Source of the DNA: Aquificota bacterium
GTDB taxonomy: Bacteria; Aquificota; Aquificia; Aquificales; Aquificaceae
Length of the DNA stretch: 64,000 nucleotides
Assembly (NCBI GenBank): GCA_018771605.1
Contig: CP076324.1
Location: 1,054,001-1,118,000, forward strand
Reading direction: 5' to 3'
The notes beneath the pieces are model-generated. The model worked only from the letters and a program-made list of their open reading frames with translations, had not been told where the DNA came from and did not search any database. Of this stretch, positions 1-7,834 are shown piece by piece. The position numbers and the translations under genes are program-made. Each line of letters starts with the position of its first letter. The stretch's first letter is position 1.

Positions 1-141
1 CTCTAAGAAGACTTCTCCATAAGGTCTAAAGGTTAAAAGGTATGGCTTGTAGCCCAGCTCCAACAAAGGATCTATAAGGCAGGAGGTAAGAACCACATCA
101 CCCAAAGAAGATAGCCTTACTATAAGAGCTTTTCTATCCAC
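1..141 (-). CDS. Glycosyltransferase family 9 (heptosyltransferase-like), N-terminal part only
   Basis: Only the first 47 codons lie in the window; the gene runs off the left edge. The translation begins VDRKALIVRLSSLGDVVL, the N-terminal signature of ADP-heptose:LPS heptosyltransferases (GT9), which build the lipopolysaccharide inner core at the cytoplasmic face of the inner membrane. The GTG start at 141 overlaps the last 8 nt of the moaD-like gene, so the two are translationally coupled on the minus strand. The donor sugar cannot be told from this fragment. The family call rests on the conserved first strand and loop (RLSSLGD) alone. Confidence 0.7.
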   Translation of the reverse strand, partial: MDRKALIVRLSSLGDVVLTSCLIDPLLELGYKPYLLTFRPYGEVFLE

Positions 142-367
142 CGCTCACAGGGGGTATTAGTGCCACCCTCTCATCCCCTTTTAGCTCGTATTCATCTCCC
201 ACATACTCCTCATTTACCGCAAACCTGACTACCTTAAGAACAGGCTCCAACTCTGGATACTTTTCAATTAGAAGCTGGCGCAGTTGTGAGATGTTGCCTT
301 TGAACTCTATTTCCTCTTGATCCTTCTTTAGCCTTTCTCTAAGTATGGCAAAGTATAACAGCTTCAT
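134..367 (-). CDS. moaD: MoaD-family molybdopterin synthase sulfur carrier subunit
   Basis: A 77-residue ubiquitin-like protein ending in the Gly-Gly tail (...PPVSGG) that is adenylated and thiocarboxylated so that MoaD can donate sulfur to molybdopterin with MoaE. An upstream in-frame start at 394 exists, but family alignment favours ATG 367 (MKLLYFAIL). Length and tail fit MoaD. No moaE is visible nearby; the downstream neighbour is a GT9 transferase, which overlaps by 8 nt. A molybdopterin enzyme operon lies at 49.8-56.4 kb, so a cofactor supply gene is expected somewhere in this genome. A -10 like hexamer (378-383) sits 10 nt upstream of the start. Confidence 0.85.
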   Translation of the reverse strand: MKLLYFAILRERLKKDQEEIEFKGNISQLRQLLIEKYPELEPVLKVVRFAVNEEYVGDEYELKGDERVALIPPVSGG

Positions 368-380
368 ATACCTATTAATT

Positions 381-573
381 ATAGGCGAATACACGCCGGG
401 TGAGAAATTAATTAGGAAGCTGGGATACCATCATACCTTCTTGCTAAAAATAAATGAGACAAGAAATGTAGAAGCACGGCATGCCGTGCAACTACTAATA
501 AAAAATCCAAAAGTAGTGGCGGGTCTTGAACCCGCCTGATGTTTTATAATTTGGCAGGTTTAAAATAGGCGAA
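381..573. repeat. Copy A of a multi-hairpin interspersed repeat, right-truncated, flanked by a 9-bp direct repeat
   Basis: The segment from about 388 to 564 is homologous along its whole length to 39398-39577. It contains the same left end (GCCGGGTGAGAAATTAAT), a 16-bp perfect palindrome at 474-489, and a hairpin with 7-bp arms at 518-536 (GGCGGGT / ACCCGCC). It stops within the half-site GGCAGGTTTAAA and lacks the right terminal repeat seen in copy B. The sequence ATAGGCGAA occurs exactly at 381-389 and again at 565-573, just outside both ends, as a target duplication would. This fills most of the gene-free stretch 368-677; I see no gene in it. Confidence 0.65.
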
Positions 574-665
574 AGAGTTGCAACACAGCTTCAATTTTTT
601 TCAAAATATTTGAAATGGCCACAACGGTGGAGTATAAAAACTTGAAGAAAGCACTCTAACTGGCT

Positions 666-671
666 TAAAAT
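666..671 (+). promoter_or_regulatory. -10 hexamer of pgsA, leaderless arrangement
   Basis: TAAAAT ends 6 nt before the ATG at 678 and no Shine-Dalgarno sequence intervenes, so transcription should begin at or next to the start codon. Confidence 0.5.
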
Positions 672-677
672 AAAGCC

Positions 678-1178
678 ATGGCCATAGCTATAACCCTTCT
701 TAGGTTTTTTCTTATTGTGCCAACTCTATACGCCTTAGAAGAGGAAAGCAGGAAGCTTGCGGGCTTTTTTATACTCTTGGCTGGTGTATCCGATTGGTTA
801 GATGGTGGAATAGCAAGGAAAAACAAAGAAGTGAGCAAGCTGGGAACGTTGCTTGACCCGCTTGTGGATAAAGCCTTTGTGCTTTCCATCCTTTCCTTTT
901 TTCTTTATAAGCAGGAAATAAGCCTTTTGCCTTTTGTGCTTTTACTTTTGCGTGAGCTTTCTGTTTCCTTCCTGAGAAGCCTGTCTGTAGAAAAGGGCTA
1001 TGTCATGCCAGCATCCTACCTTGGGAAGGCAAAGGCCTTTTTTGAGTTTTTGACCCTGTTGGCTCTATCTTTTGGCTTTGGGATTTCAAGCCTTTTGCTT
1101 TGGATTTCTGTAGTATTGGCTTATCTTTCTATGTACGATTATGTGATCAAGTATCTGTCTTATGAAAAAAGGGCTTAG
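678..1178 (+). CDS. pgsA: CDP-alcohol phosphatidyltransferase (phosphatidylglycerophosphate synthase)
   Basis: A 166-aa polytopic membrane protein. The CDP-alcohol phosphotransferase motif D-x2-D-G-x2-A-R-x8-G-x3-D-x3-D is complete at residues about 39-64 (SDWLDGGIAR ... LGTLLDPLVDK). The family transfers a phosphatidyl group from CDP-diacylglycerol to an alcohol; PgsA uses glycerol-3-phosphate. The length is slightly short for PgsA (about 180), and the acceptor alcohol cannot be proved from sequence alone. It precedes lysA by 21 bp, but lysA has its own -10, so they need not be co-transcribed. Confidence 0.8.
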   Translation: MAIAITLLRFFLIVPTLYALEEESRKLAGFFILLAGVSDWLDGGIARKNKEVSKLGTLLDPLVDKAFVLSILSFFLYKQEISLLPFVLLLLRELSVSFLRSLSVEKGYVMPASYLGKAKAFFEFLTLLALSFGFGISSLLLWISVVLAYLSMYDYVIKYLSYEKRA

Positions 1179-1185
1179 TCTGTTG

Positions 1186-1191
1186 TATAAT
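1186..1191 (+). promoter_or_regulatory. -10 hexamer of lysA, leaderless arrangement
   Basis: TATAAT ends 8 nt before the lysA ATG (1200), with no Shine-Dalgarno sequence between them. Confidence 0.55.
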
Positions 1192-1199
1192 AAAGCACC

Positions 1200-2444
1200 A
1201 TGCTTGGCGAATACAACCCATACCTTGAATACAGAGGAGAAGAGCTTTATCTTGAGGGCCTTTCCCTAAGGGCCTTGGCAGAAGAGCTGGGAACTCCCCT
1301 TTACGTTTATAGCGCCAGCTACATAAGGGATAGATTGAGGGCTTACAGGCAGGCCTTTCCAGATGCCCTTATATGCTACGCCGTAAAGGCCAACTTCAAC
1401 CCCCACATAATAGCCTTGGCTAAGGAAGAGGGTGCGGGTGCGGATATTGTATCCGGTGGAGAGCTATATGCCAGCCTAAGGGCTGGAGTGGAGCCTTCCA
1501 AAATAGTATATGCGGGCGTGGGCAAAACGGTAAGGGAGCTTGAGTATGCTATAAGCTCTGACATTCTCATGTTTAACGTAGAATCTCATATGGAGCTGGA
1601 CGTGCTAAATGATATAGCTGGAAGGCTTGGCAAAAAGGCACGTATAGCCATAAGGGTAAACCCAGATGTGGACCCCAAGACTCACCCTTACATATCCACA
1701 GGCATGAAAAAGAGCAAGTTTGGCGTAGATATAAAAACAGCAAAGAAGGAATACGAGTATGCAGGAAAACTGAAAAACCTTGAAGTAGTTGGCATACACT
1801 GCCATATAGGCTCTCAAATACTGGACACCTCTCCTTATATAGAAGCCTCACAAAAGGTGGTAGAGCTTTACCATGACCTTTTAAAGTCGGGTTTTGACAT
1901 AAAATACCTTGACCTTGGCGGTGGTCTTGGCATAAAGTATAAACCAGACCAGTCCAATCCAGACCCTACGGACCTTGCGCAAGCCATACTTCCTAACCTT
2001 AGAGATGTAAAGGCTAAACTTATCCTTGAACCGGGAAGGTCCATAGTGGGTAATGCGGGCATATTGCTTACACAGGTACAGTTCATAAAGGATAAGGGAC
2101 ACAAACACTTTGTAATAGTGGATGCGGGTATGAATGACCTTGTAAGGCCAGCCATGTACGAGGCCTACCATCATATAGTGCCTGTGGCAATAAAGGAAAG
2201 GCCTTATATAAAGACGGATGTGGTAGGACCAATATGTGAAACTGGGGACTTTTTGGCCCTTGACAGAGAATTGCCAGCGGTGGAAAGGGGTGAGTATTTG
2301 GCGGTGCTTTCTGCGGGAGCCTACGGCTTTGCCATGTCCTCACACTATAACTTAAGGCCAAGGGCTTGCGAGGTGCTGGTGGAAAAGGGAAGCTATAGGG
2401 TAATAAGAGAAAGGGAAGATTACGAATATATACTTGGCAAGTAG
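1200..2444 (+). CDS. lysA: Diaminopimelate decarboxylase
   Basis: A 414-aa PLP enzyme of the alanine racemase-like fold III family, catalysing meso-diaminopimelate to L-lysine plus CO2, the last step of lysine synthesis. The PLP lysine lies in CYAVKANFN (about residue 63). Further signatures are HCHIGSQI, the glycine-rich phosphate loop LGGGLGIKY, and EPGRSIVGNAG. GPICETGD carries the conserved substrate-binding cysteine, and AGAYGFAMSSHYN is the C-terminal signature. Full length. The last 25 bp overlap the convergent radical SAM gene. Confidence 0.95.
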   Translation: MLGEYNPYLEYRGEELYLEGLSLRALAEELGTPLYVYSASYIRDRLRAYRQAFPDALICYAVKANFNPHIIALAKEEGAGADIVSGGELYASLRAGVEPSKIVYAGVGKTVRELEYAISSDILMFNVESHMELDVLNDIAGRLGKKARIAIRVNPDVDPKTHPYISTGMKKSKFGVDIKTAKKEYEYAGKLKNLEVVGIHCHIGSQILDTSPYIEASQKVVELYHDLLKSGFDIKYLDLGGGLGIKYKPDQSNPDPTDLAQAILPNLRDVKAKLILEPGRSIVGNAGILLTQVQFIKDKGHKHFVIVDAGMNDLVRPAMYEAYHHIVPVAIKERPYIKTDVVGPICETGDFLALDRELPAVERGEYLAVLSAGAYGFAMSSHYNLRPRACEVLVEKGSYRVIREREDYEYILGK

Positions 2445-3508
2445 CGTTTGCCGTTTATAGTTATATATTTCAAAATTTTATCCACATTCCTTATACCCTT
2501 TAAGTCCTCTACGGATTTAAGCCTTTTTTCTTTTCTTCTTTTTATTATTTCCTCTGCCGTCCTTTTACCAATACCGGGGACTTTTATAAGCATATCATAG
2601 TCAGCCGTGTTTATCTCAATGGGAAATAGGTGTTTGTTTGCCTCAGCCCATGCCGTCTTTGGGTCTGTTTCAAGGGGAAGGTTCCCATCCCTTAGTATGG
2701 GTTTAAAGTCCTCAAAGGAAAAGCCATATTCTCTTACCAAAAAGTCCACTTGGTATAACCTGTATTCTCTCAAAGGGTTCTCTGGCGGTTTGTTTTCAAG
2801 GGGAGTGTGAGAAACTGGGAAAAAGGCACTAAAATAAATCCTGCTTAGTCTAAAGTTCTTATTGAGATAAACTACAGCCCTTATTATCTCCTCATCCTTC
2901 TCATCGCCCACACCCACCATCATCTGTGTTATCTGGCTTTTCCCCCTGCTATTTCTTATGAGCTTATCCACATACTCTACTTTGGGAAGCATATCTTTTA
3001 GTATGCTTTTGCCCTTTGCTATGCTTTGTAGCCTTTCTTCCTTTGTAGTCTCAAGGTTTATAGATACTCTGTCTGCCACCTTTACGGCCTCTTCCACCGT
3101 TTGAAGGGATACGCCTGGCATAATCTTAAGGTGTATATAGCCCTTGAACTCATACTTTTCTCTAAGTATTTTTACCGTGTCTATCATCCTTTCCATTGTG
3201 AATTCTGGATTTCCAAATATGCCAGAAGACAGGAAAAGGCCCCTAACTTTACCAGCTTTATAAAGGTCCATAAAGCCTCTTGCTATCTCTTCTGGCTTTA
3301 GAGCCATCCTTATGGTCTGGTCCCTATCCCTTCTAAAGGCGCAATACACGCAGTTCTTATCGCACATGGTAGTTTGCATAAGTTTTAGAATTGGCACCTT
3401 ACCCTTTGGAGTGGAGGCATAAAATATACAACTTTCTAAGTTTATATCTCCCTCTCTTTCAAAGCTTGCAAGCCTTGACATGAGTTTTATCTTTTTTTGA
3501 AGGTCCAT
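2420..3508 (-). CDS. Radical SAM protein with C-terminal helix-hairpin-helix, putative DNA modification/repair
   Basis: A 362-aa cytoplasmic protein. The radical SAM cluster motif C-x3-C-x2-C is seen as CDKNCVYC near residue 50, followed by a TIM-barrel-like region. The last 70 residues hold a helix-hairpin-helix (LIKVPGIGKRTAEEIIKRR), a non-specific DNA-binding fold. This matches the family annotated as 'putative DNA modification/repair radical SAM protein', which in many genomes sits next to a uracil-DNA-glycosylase-like gene. No such partner is beside it here; the neighbours are lysA (convergent, 25-bp overlap) and a barrel protein. The reaction is unknown. Confidence 0.8.
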   Translation of the reverse strand: MDLQKKIKLMSRLASFEREGDINLESCIFYASTPKGKVPILKLMQTTMCDKNCVYCAFRRDRDQTIRMALKPEEIARGFMDLYKAGKVRGLFLSSGIFGNPEFTMERMIDTVKILREKYEFKGYIHLKIMPGVSLQTVEEAVKVADRVSINLETTKEERLQSIAKGKSILKDMLPKVEYVDKLIRNSRGKSQITQMMVGVGDEKDEEIIRAVVYLNKNFRLSRIYFSAFFPVSHTPLENKPPENPLREYRLYQVDFLVREYGFSFEDFKPILRDGNLPLETDPKTAWAEANKHLFPIEINTADYDMLIKVPGIGKRTAEEIIKRRKEKRLKSVEDLKGIRNVDKILKYITINGKRYLPSIYS

Positions 3509-3546
3509 AACTAATAAATTTAGGAAAGTTTTAGGACTGTTATGGT

Positions 3547-4278
3547 CTAAAACCTCATAAGAAGGCCAGCCAAAAGGCCATAATTGGAAAAGCTTTTATC
3601 CCTATTTAAGCTTTTGTGTAGGCCTAAGCTTATATCTATTCTATCATTGGGATGAAAAACAGCACCTATCAAAATATGTATGTCCTTCTTTTTTGTATCC
3701 CTCTCTTCTGGTATGGAATACTTTAACTCTCCGCCAAGGGTAAGGTATTTATAAAGGTTTGTGTATGCATGAAGGTAAAAACCATAGATATCTCTAAGCT
3801 CTTCCACCTGCGCAGCCTTTGTATAAAAGGCATTAAAGTTAAGAGTGCTATCTCCAATATCTTTTTCAAGCATTACGTTTGCATTGTATACAGGTTTTCC
3901 ATAACCTATTCCCTTTTTACCCGTATCAAGTACGGCTGTTATTTTGTAGCCAAGCTTGAGGTCCTTTTGCTCCAAAAGTATGTGTTTTATAAATATGGAA
4001 GCATCGTTTAAGCCTTTTAGGTCTTCCCTATCTGGATATCTAAAAGCAGAATAGGGAACGGCTACCGCCAAGTCCACTTTTGGTGTTATACCCATAGTTA
4101 GCTGGAGTATATAATCCTGATGGGAAGACCCGTCGTAGTTTTTAAAGTAGGCATAGTCCGTTTCAATCTGGAACTTACCAAAGCCTCCCAATGTATTGGT
4201 GTCTTCCGCATTAAAAGGGTAAAAGGCGTAGGCAAGTCCAGAAAGCATAAGTATTCCCGCAGAGGCCCTTTTGAGCAT
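3547..4278 (-). CDS. Outer-membrane beta-barrel protein (phenol-degradation MetA / transporter-like)
   Basis: A 243-aa protein with a signal peptide (MLKRASAGILMLSGLAYA) followed by alternating amphipathic strands rich in aromatic residues and ending in Phe (GLLAGLLMRF), as expected for an outer-membrane barrel. It resembles the family of putative MetA-pathway-of-phenol-degradation barrels; the substrate is unknown. The start at 4278 is chosen over an upstream in-frame ATG (4332) because the signal peptide begins here and a TATAAT hexamer lies 6 nt upstream. Confidence 0.65.
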   Translation of the reverse strand: MLKRASAGILMLSGLAYAFYPFNAEDTNTLGGFGKFQIETDYAYFKNYDGSSHQDYILQLTMGITPKVDLAVAVPYSAFRYPDREDLKGLNDASIFIKHILLEQKDLKLGYKITAVLDTGKKGIGYGKPVYNANVMLEKDIGDSTLNFNAFYTKAAQVEELRDIYGFYLHAYTNLYKYLTLGGELKYSIPEERDTKKKDIHILIGAVFHPNDRIDISLGLHKSLNRDKSFSNYGLLAGLLMRF

Positions 4279-4284
4279 GTCTGT

Positions 4285-4290
4285 ATTATA
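4285..4290 (-). promoter_or_regulatory. -10 hexamer of the barrel gene, leaderless arrangement
   Basis: TATAAT on the minus strand ends 6 nt before the ATG at 4278, with no Shine-Dalgarno sequence. Confidence 0.55.
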
Positions 4291-4409
4291 ACATAAATTG
4301 AAATTCATTGTCAATAACTTTACAGAGAACATATAAAAATTTTTTGTCTAATTTATCTTCAGCAAGGACAGGCATATCACTTTACAATCCAGACCTTACG
4401 GAAATGCAT

Positions 4410-4415
4410 TATATT
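4410..4415 (+). promoter_or_regulatory. -10 hexamer of resB, leaderless arrangement
   Basis: TATATT ends 8 nt before the resB ATG at 4424; a T-rich spacer and no Shine-Dalgarno sequence. Confidence 0.45.
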
Positions 4416-4423
4416 TTTTTACC

Positions 4424-6091
4424 ATGCTAAACTTTGTCTACGGTTTTAAAGGATATACTCTTTTGGTTGTCTCCTTTCTTCTCCTTGTGTTGGTCCTTAT
4501 AGTTGGTCTTTTTCATCTTGAAGAACGTGGCGTAGTATACTTTGCCTTGTTGGGTGGTGCTCTTGCTCTGTTTAGCTTTTCACTATTCTCTTACCTTTTT
4601 GGTGTATATGCCTACTTAAAGGAAGAATACTCAAAAAGGAAAAACCTTTGGTCCTTTATCTTTGACTTCTTGGCAGACCTCCGACTTGCCATTTTTATCA
4701 TGATAGTCCTTGGCATACTTTCCATGCTTGGCTCCACCTATGTGCAACAAAACCAACCTATAGAGTTTTACCTTGATAGGTTTGGTGCAGACCTGGGATA
4801 TTGGTTTTGGAGGCTTTGGATAACGGATGTGTTTCACTCTTGGTATTATATAGGGCTTATAGTTTTGCTTGCCATAAACCTTATAGCTTGTTCTTTCAAA
4901 AGACTTCCAAGAATTTGGGTGCAAACCTTTACAAAGGAAAGGTTTCAAAAGCTGGATGAACACATGGAAAAGCACCTTAAACCTATCTCAATCCATGTAA
5001 ACCCATCAGAGGAAAAGATAGTTAAATTCCTTCAAAGGATGGGTTTTAAGGTCTTTATGGAAAAGGAGGGTGAAAGGACATACTTTTATGCAGAAAAGGG
5101 TAAATTCTCACGCCTTGGCGTCTATGTGGTGCATATAGGTCTTTTGGTTATAATGGCTGGAGCCCTTATTGATGCCCTATGGGGAATAAGAGGCACTGTA
5201 ATAGTGCCGGAAGGCTCCAAAAGCGATACTCTTATTATTCCAGCCAAGGAGAAGGCTATAAAGCTACCCTTTCAGATAGAATTGGAAGACTTCCGAATAG
5301 TTAGCTACGAGGAAGAGTTCAAAAGGAAAGGCAAAGTAAAGGAAACGCCCTTTAAAGATGCCATAGCGAGCTTTGAAAGCGATATAAGGATAATTCAAGA
5401 TGGTAAAGTGGTGGCAAGGGGGACAACGGCCGTCAACTCTCCCTTTGACTTTGGAAGCTACAGGATATTCCAAGCCACCTACGGCCTTACAGGAGAGGCT
5501 GGCAAAGCCAAAATAGCCATCTTTGACAAAGCCTTGGCACCCAAGGACCCACAGAAAGCCTTTGTAGGGGAAGTAGAGCTAAAGGCTGGAAAGGTCTCCG
5601 AGTTTAAGAATATGCTTCTTTCCATAGACAGGTCCACCCTAAACCTTGAGGATGAGCAAAAGGGCTTTCAAGGGGAGTTAAAGCCCGCCATGGTGGTAAA
5701 GGTGCTTATGGATGGAAAATCATATGATGTGCCGGTGGTATATTCTCCAGAGCTTACCATATTTGCCCAATCACAGCTGGAACAGCTCAAAGACTTTCCC
5801 TATATATTTTTCCTTGTGGATTTTGAACCTCAATACTTTAGCGGTCTTCAGGTATCTCGCCAAGCTGGCACACCTATCATATGGCTTGGTTCCATCTTGG
5901 TTGTGGGTGGTATGCTAATAGCCTTTTACACAGTTCATAGAAAGGTTTGGGCAAGGCTTGAAGGGAACACCTTAAAGGTAGCCTTTTGGTCCCATAAGTT
6001 CAAAGAGGAGTTCAAGAAAAGCTTTTTAAACTCTCTGGAGGTGTTAAAGCATGAAAATCCTTCTCATGGAAAAGAACCTAATACTTCTTAG
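4424..6091 (+). CDS. resB: Cytochrome c biogenesis protein ResB (System II, Ccs1)
   Basis: A 555-aa membrane protein of the ResB family, which with CcsA/ResC exports heme and attaches it to CxxCH apocytochromes outside the cytoplasmic membrane. The core begins about residue 75 (FIFDFLADLRLAIFIMIVLG). It has the usual layout: TM segments near residues 85-105 and 140-160, a third near 230-250, a large periplasmic domain, and a last TM near residue 500. Two extra hydrophobic segments precede the core (residues about 10-70). No ccsA or resA lies beside it. The triheme cytochrome at 32.5 kb is a likely client. The last 41 nt overlap the next gene. Confidence 0.85.
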   Translation: MLNFVYGFKGYTLLVVSFLLLVLVLIVGLFHLEERGVVYFALLGGALALFSFSLFSYLFGVYAYLKEEYSKRKNLWSFIFDFLADLRLAIFIMIVLGILSMLGSTYVQQNQPIEFYLDRFGADLGYWFWRLWITDVFHSWYYIGLIVLLAINLIACSFKRLPRIWVQTFTKERFQKLDEHMEKHLKPISIHVNPSEEKIVKFLQRMGFKVFMEKEGERTYFYAEKGKFSRLGVYVVHIGLLVIMAGALIDALWGIRGTVIVPEGSKSDTLIIPAKEKAIKLPFQIELEDFRIVSYEEEFKRKGKVKETPFKDAIASFESDIRIIQDGKVVARGTTAVNSPFDFGSYRIFQATYGLTGEAGKAKIAIFDKALAPKDPQKAFVGEVELKAGKVSEFKNMLLSIDRSTLNLEDEQKGFQGELKPAMVVKVLMDGKSYDVPVVYSPELTIFAQSQLEQLKDFPYIFFLVDFEPQYFSGLQVSRQAGTPIIWLGSILVVGGMLIAFYTVHRKVWARLEGNTLKVAFWSHKFKEEFKKSFLNSLEVLKHENPSHGKEPNTS

Positions 6092-6347
6092 CAGGATAAG
6101 GTCTTCTCTAAGTGGCCATGAAGTAAGGACTGGAGGAGATTACCAAGGAGAGGAGCTTGTTCTTATAAACCTTGAGCAGTTCTCTCCGGAAATAATAAAG
6201 AGCTTAAAAGAAAAAGGTGCCAAGGTTATAGCCTACTGCGGGCATAAAAGGCTTGACTTTATAAACTTGGCAAAAGAGTTGGGTGCGGACCTCGTAGTTC
6301 CAAACAGCCAGATAATAAACGCTGGAGAGCTTATCTCAAAAGTTTAA
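6051..6347 (+). CDS. Small receiver-like protein of unknown function
   Basis: A 98-aa protein whose layout (MKILLMEKNLILLSRI..., hydrophobic strand VLINLEQF, then VIAYCGH and LGADLVV) resembles a response-regulator receiver or other Rossmann-like flavodoxin fold, but the acidic pocket and phospho-accepting Asp are missing. It is therefore a degenerate or structural receiver at best. It starts inside the end of resB (41-nt overlap), suggesting co-translation, and converges with the DUF503 gene with a 12-bp overlap. The function is unknown. Confidence 0.55.
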   Translation: MKILLMEKNLILLSRIRSSLSGHEVRTGGDYQGEELVLINLEQFSPEIIKSLKEKGAKVIAYCGHKRLDFINLAKELGADLVVPNSQIINAGELISKV

Positions 6348-6623
6348 AAACTCCACTCTTAAGTCTAACAAAAACTCGGGATAAAACTTTTCTAAAAGCT
6401 TTTTAACCTTTACCAGAGTTTCTTCCGCTATTGGCCTTTCACCTGCCACGCATACAAAGGCAAGGCTTGCCCTCTGCCAGAGGTCATGATGGTCCACTTC
6501 AGCCACGGATACGTTTAAAGAAGACCTTACCTTATCCTTTATTGACCTTATAAAATGCCTTTTTTCCTTAAGAGAACCGTTTTCCGGAAAGAAAAGTTCT
6601 ACCCTAAGTATGCCAAGCACCAT
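6336..6623 (-). CDS. DUF503 family protein (YlxP-like)
   Basis: A 95-aa protein matching the DUF503 pattern: an N-terminal strand MVLGILRVELFFPENGSLKEKR, then a helix and further ferredoxin-like strands (VAEVDHHDLWQRASLAFVCVAG). Family members often sit near rbfA/infB; here the neighbours are unrelated. The biochemical role is unknown. Its ATG shares the palindrome CATATG (6621-6626) with the ATG of the divergent gene, leaving no intergenic DNA. Confidence 0.75.
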   Translation of the reverse strand: MVLGILRVELFFPENGSLKEKRHFIRSIKDKVRSSLNVSVAEVDHHDLWQRASLAFVCVAGERPIAEETLVKVKKLLEKFYPEFLLDLRVEFLNF

Positions 6624-7097
6624 ATGGAGTTATATTATAATAACATTCCTGTGTTTTGGTTAATAGTTTTTATTACCTTTCTTAACGCCTTTGCTCTTGA
6701 TTGTTCTCTTCTTAAGGCAAGGTATCTGGCTCTAAAGGAAGATATGGTTTATGAGGACCTTATGAGAGAGGCCGAATCTTTGATAAACCTTGCCTGCAAT
6801 AGAGGGGACAAAAAGGCCTTAAGGTCTGCGGACAAAATATTGCAAGCCCTTGAAAATATAAAATTTCCAGAGAGTTTTGGAAAGGATGAAGTGGTTGTCA
6901 GCAAAAGATTAAGAAGAGCATCAATTCTTCTCAACGAGACTCAAAAATACTCTAAAAAATACTCTCAGCTCTTTGCCTACCAACTTCTTTTTTACCAAGT
7001 GGCCAGAGAAAACTACAGGGTTGGCGATTATGAATATGCCTTAAAATACTCTATAGCTTCTTACAATCTTGGTAGGGCTATACTGGAGCTAAGATGA
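6624..7097 (+). CDS. Secreted helical-repeat protein, unknown function
   Basis: A 157-aa protein starting with a signal peptide or anchor (residues about 5-25, PVFWLIVFITFLNAFA) followed by an all-helical region with tetratricopeptide-like spacing (...YQLLFYQVARENYRVGDYEYALKYSIASYNLGRAI...). A longer reading from 6555 is open but would overlap the divergent DUF503 gene; the signal peptide supports ATG 6624. It overlaps trmI by 4 nt. I do not recognise the family. Confidence 0.55.
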   Translation: MELYYNNIPVFWLIVFITFLNAFALDCSLLKARYLALKEDMVYEDLMREAESLINLACNRGDKKALRSADKILQALENIKFPESFGKDEVVVSKRLRRASILLNETQKYSKKYSQLFAYQLLFYQVARENYRVGDYEYALKYSIASYNLGRAILELR

Positions 7098-7834
7098 TTT
7101 TTAAGGAAGGTGATTATATACTTCTTGTGGAAGGTGAAAAAAGGTATGTAAAACTACTAAATAAGGACTTTAACCTTAGCTTAAAGGGGAAAACCATAAA
7201 GTTTGAGGATATAGTGGGCAAAAGGCCTGGTGAGGTGGTAAAGGGCTTTTGCCTTTTGCTTCCAACCCTTGAAGACATCATACTTTATGGATTTAAAAGA
7301 AAAACTCAGATAGTTTATCCAAAAGATAGCTTTTACATCGCCTTTAGGCTTGGCCTTTCAAAGGATAAAAAACTCCTTGAATTTGGTGTAGGAAGTGGTG
7401 CATCTACGGCCGTTTTCTCCCAGCTTGCTGGAGAGGTGTGGGTATATGAAGTAAGAGAGGATTTTTACAAGCTGGCAAAGAAAAACTGGGAAAGCTTTGG
7501 ACTGTGCCAGAATGTAAAGCTTGAAAACATGGATTTTATGCTGGCAGACCTGCCGGAAGAGTTTTTTGATGCCGTTTTTGTGGATGTAAAGGACCCACTA
7601 CCCTACATAGAAAAGGTTTGGAAGGTTCTAAAGGCTGGCGCATCCTTTGGAAGCATACTGCCCACCACAAACCAAGTAAGTGCTTTGATAAAAGCTATGG
7701 AAGGACTATTTTGTGATATAGACGTTTTGGAAACACTCCAAAGGCACTATAAGATAAACCCAGAAAGGTTAAGGCCGCAGGACAATATGGTGGCGCACAC
7801 AGGCTACCTTGTCTTTGCAAGAAAAAGGATATAG
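7094..7834 (+). CDS. trmI: tRNA (adenine-N1)-methyltransferase TrmI (m1A58)
   Basis: A 246-aa class I SAM methyltransferase. A small N-terminal beta domain is followed by the motif I loop LEFGVGSGASTAVFSQLAG (about residue 95). The C-terminal signature DNMVAHTGYLVFAR is diagnostic of the TrmI/Trm61 family. It methylates N1 of A58 (and sometimes A57) in the T-loop, which stabilises tRNA in thermophiles. Length is right (about 250). The ATG overlaps the previous stop (ATGA). It converges with rsmG with a 31-bp overlap. Confidence 0.9.
   Translation: MIFKEGDYILLVEGEKRYVKLLNKDFNLSLKGKTIKFEDIVGKRPGEVVKGFCLLLPTLEDIILYGFKRKTQIVYPKDSFYIAFRLGLSKDKKLLEFGVGSGASTAVFSQLAGEVWVYEVREDFYKLAKKNWESFGLCQNVKLENMDFMLADLPEEFFDAVFVDVKDPLPYIEKVWKVLKAGASFGSILPTTNQVSALIKAMEGLFCDIDVLETLQRHYKINPERLRPQDNMVAHTGYLVFARKRI

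Noticed and set aside
345-539. 64-codon rightward open frame (MAKYNSFIYLL...)
   Set aside because: It lies wholly in the moaD upstream region and repeat copy A; it has no Shine-Dalgarno and its counterpart in copy B is not open.
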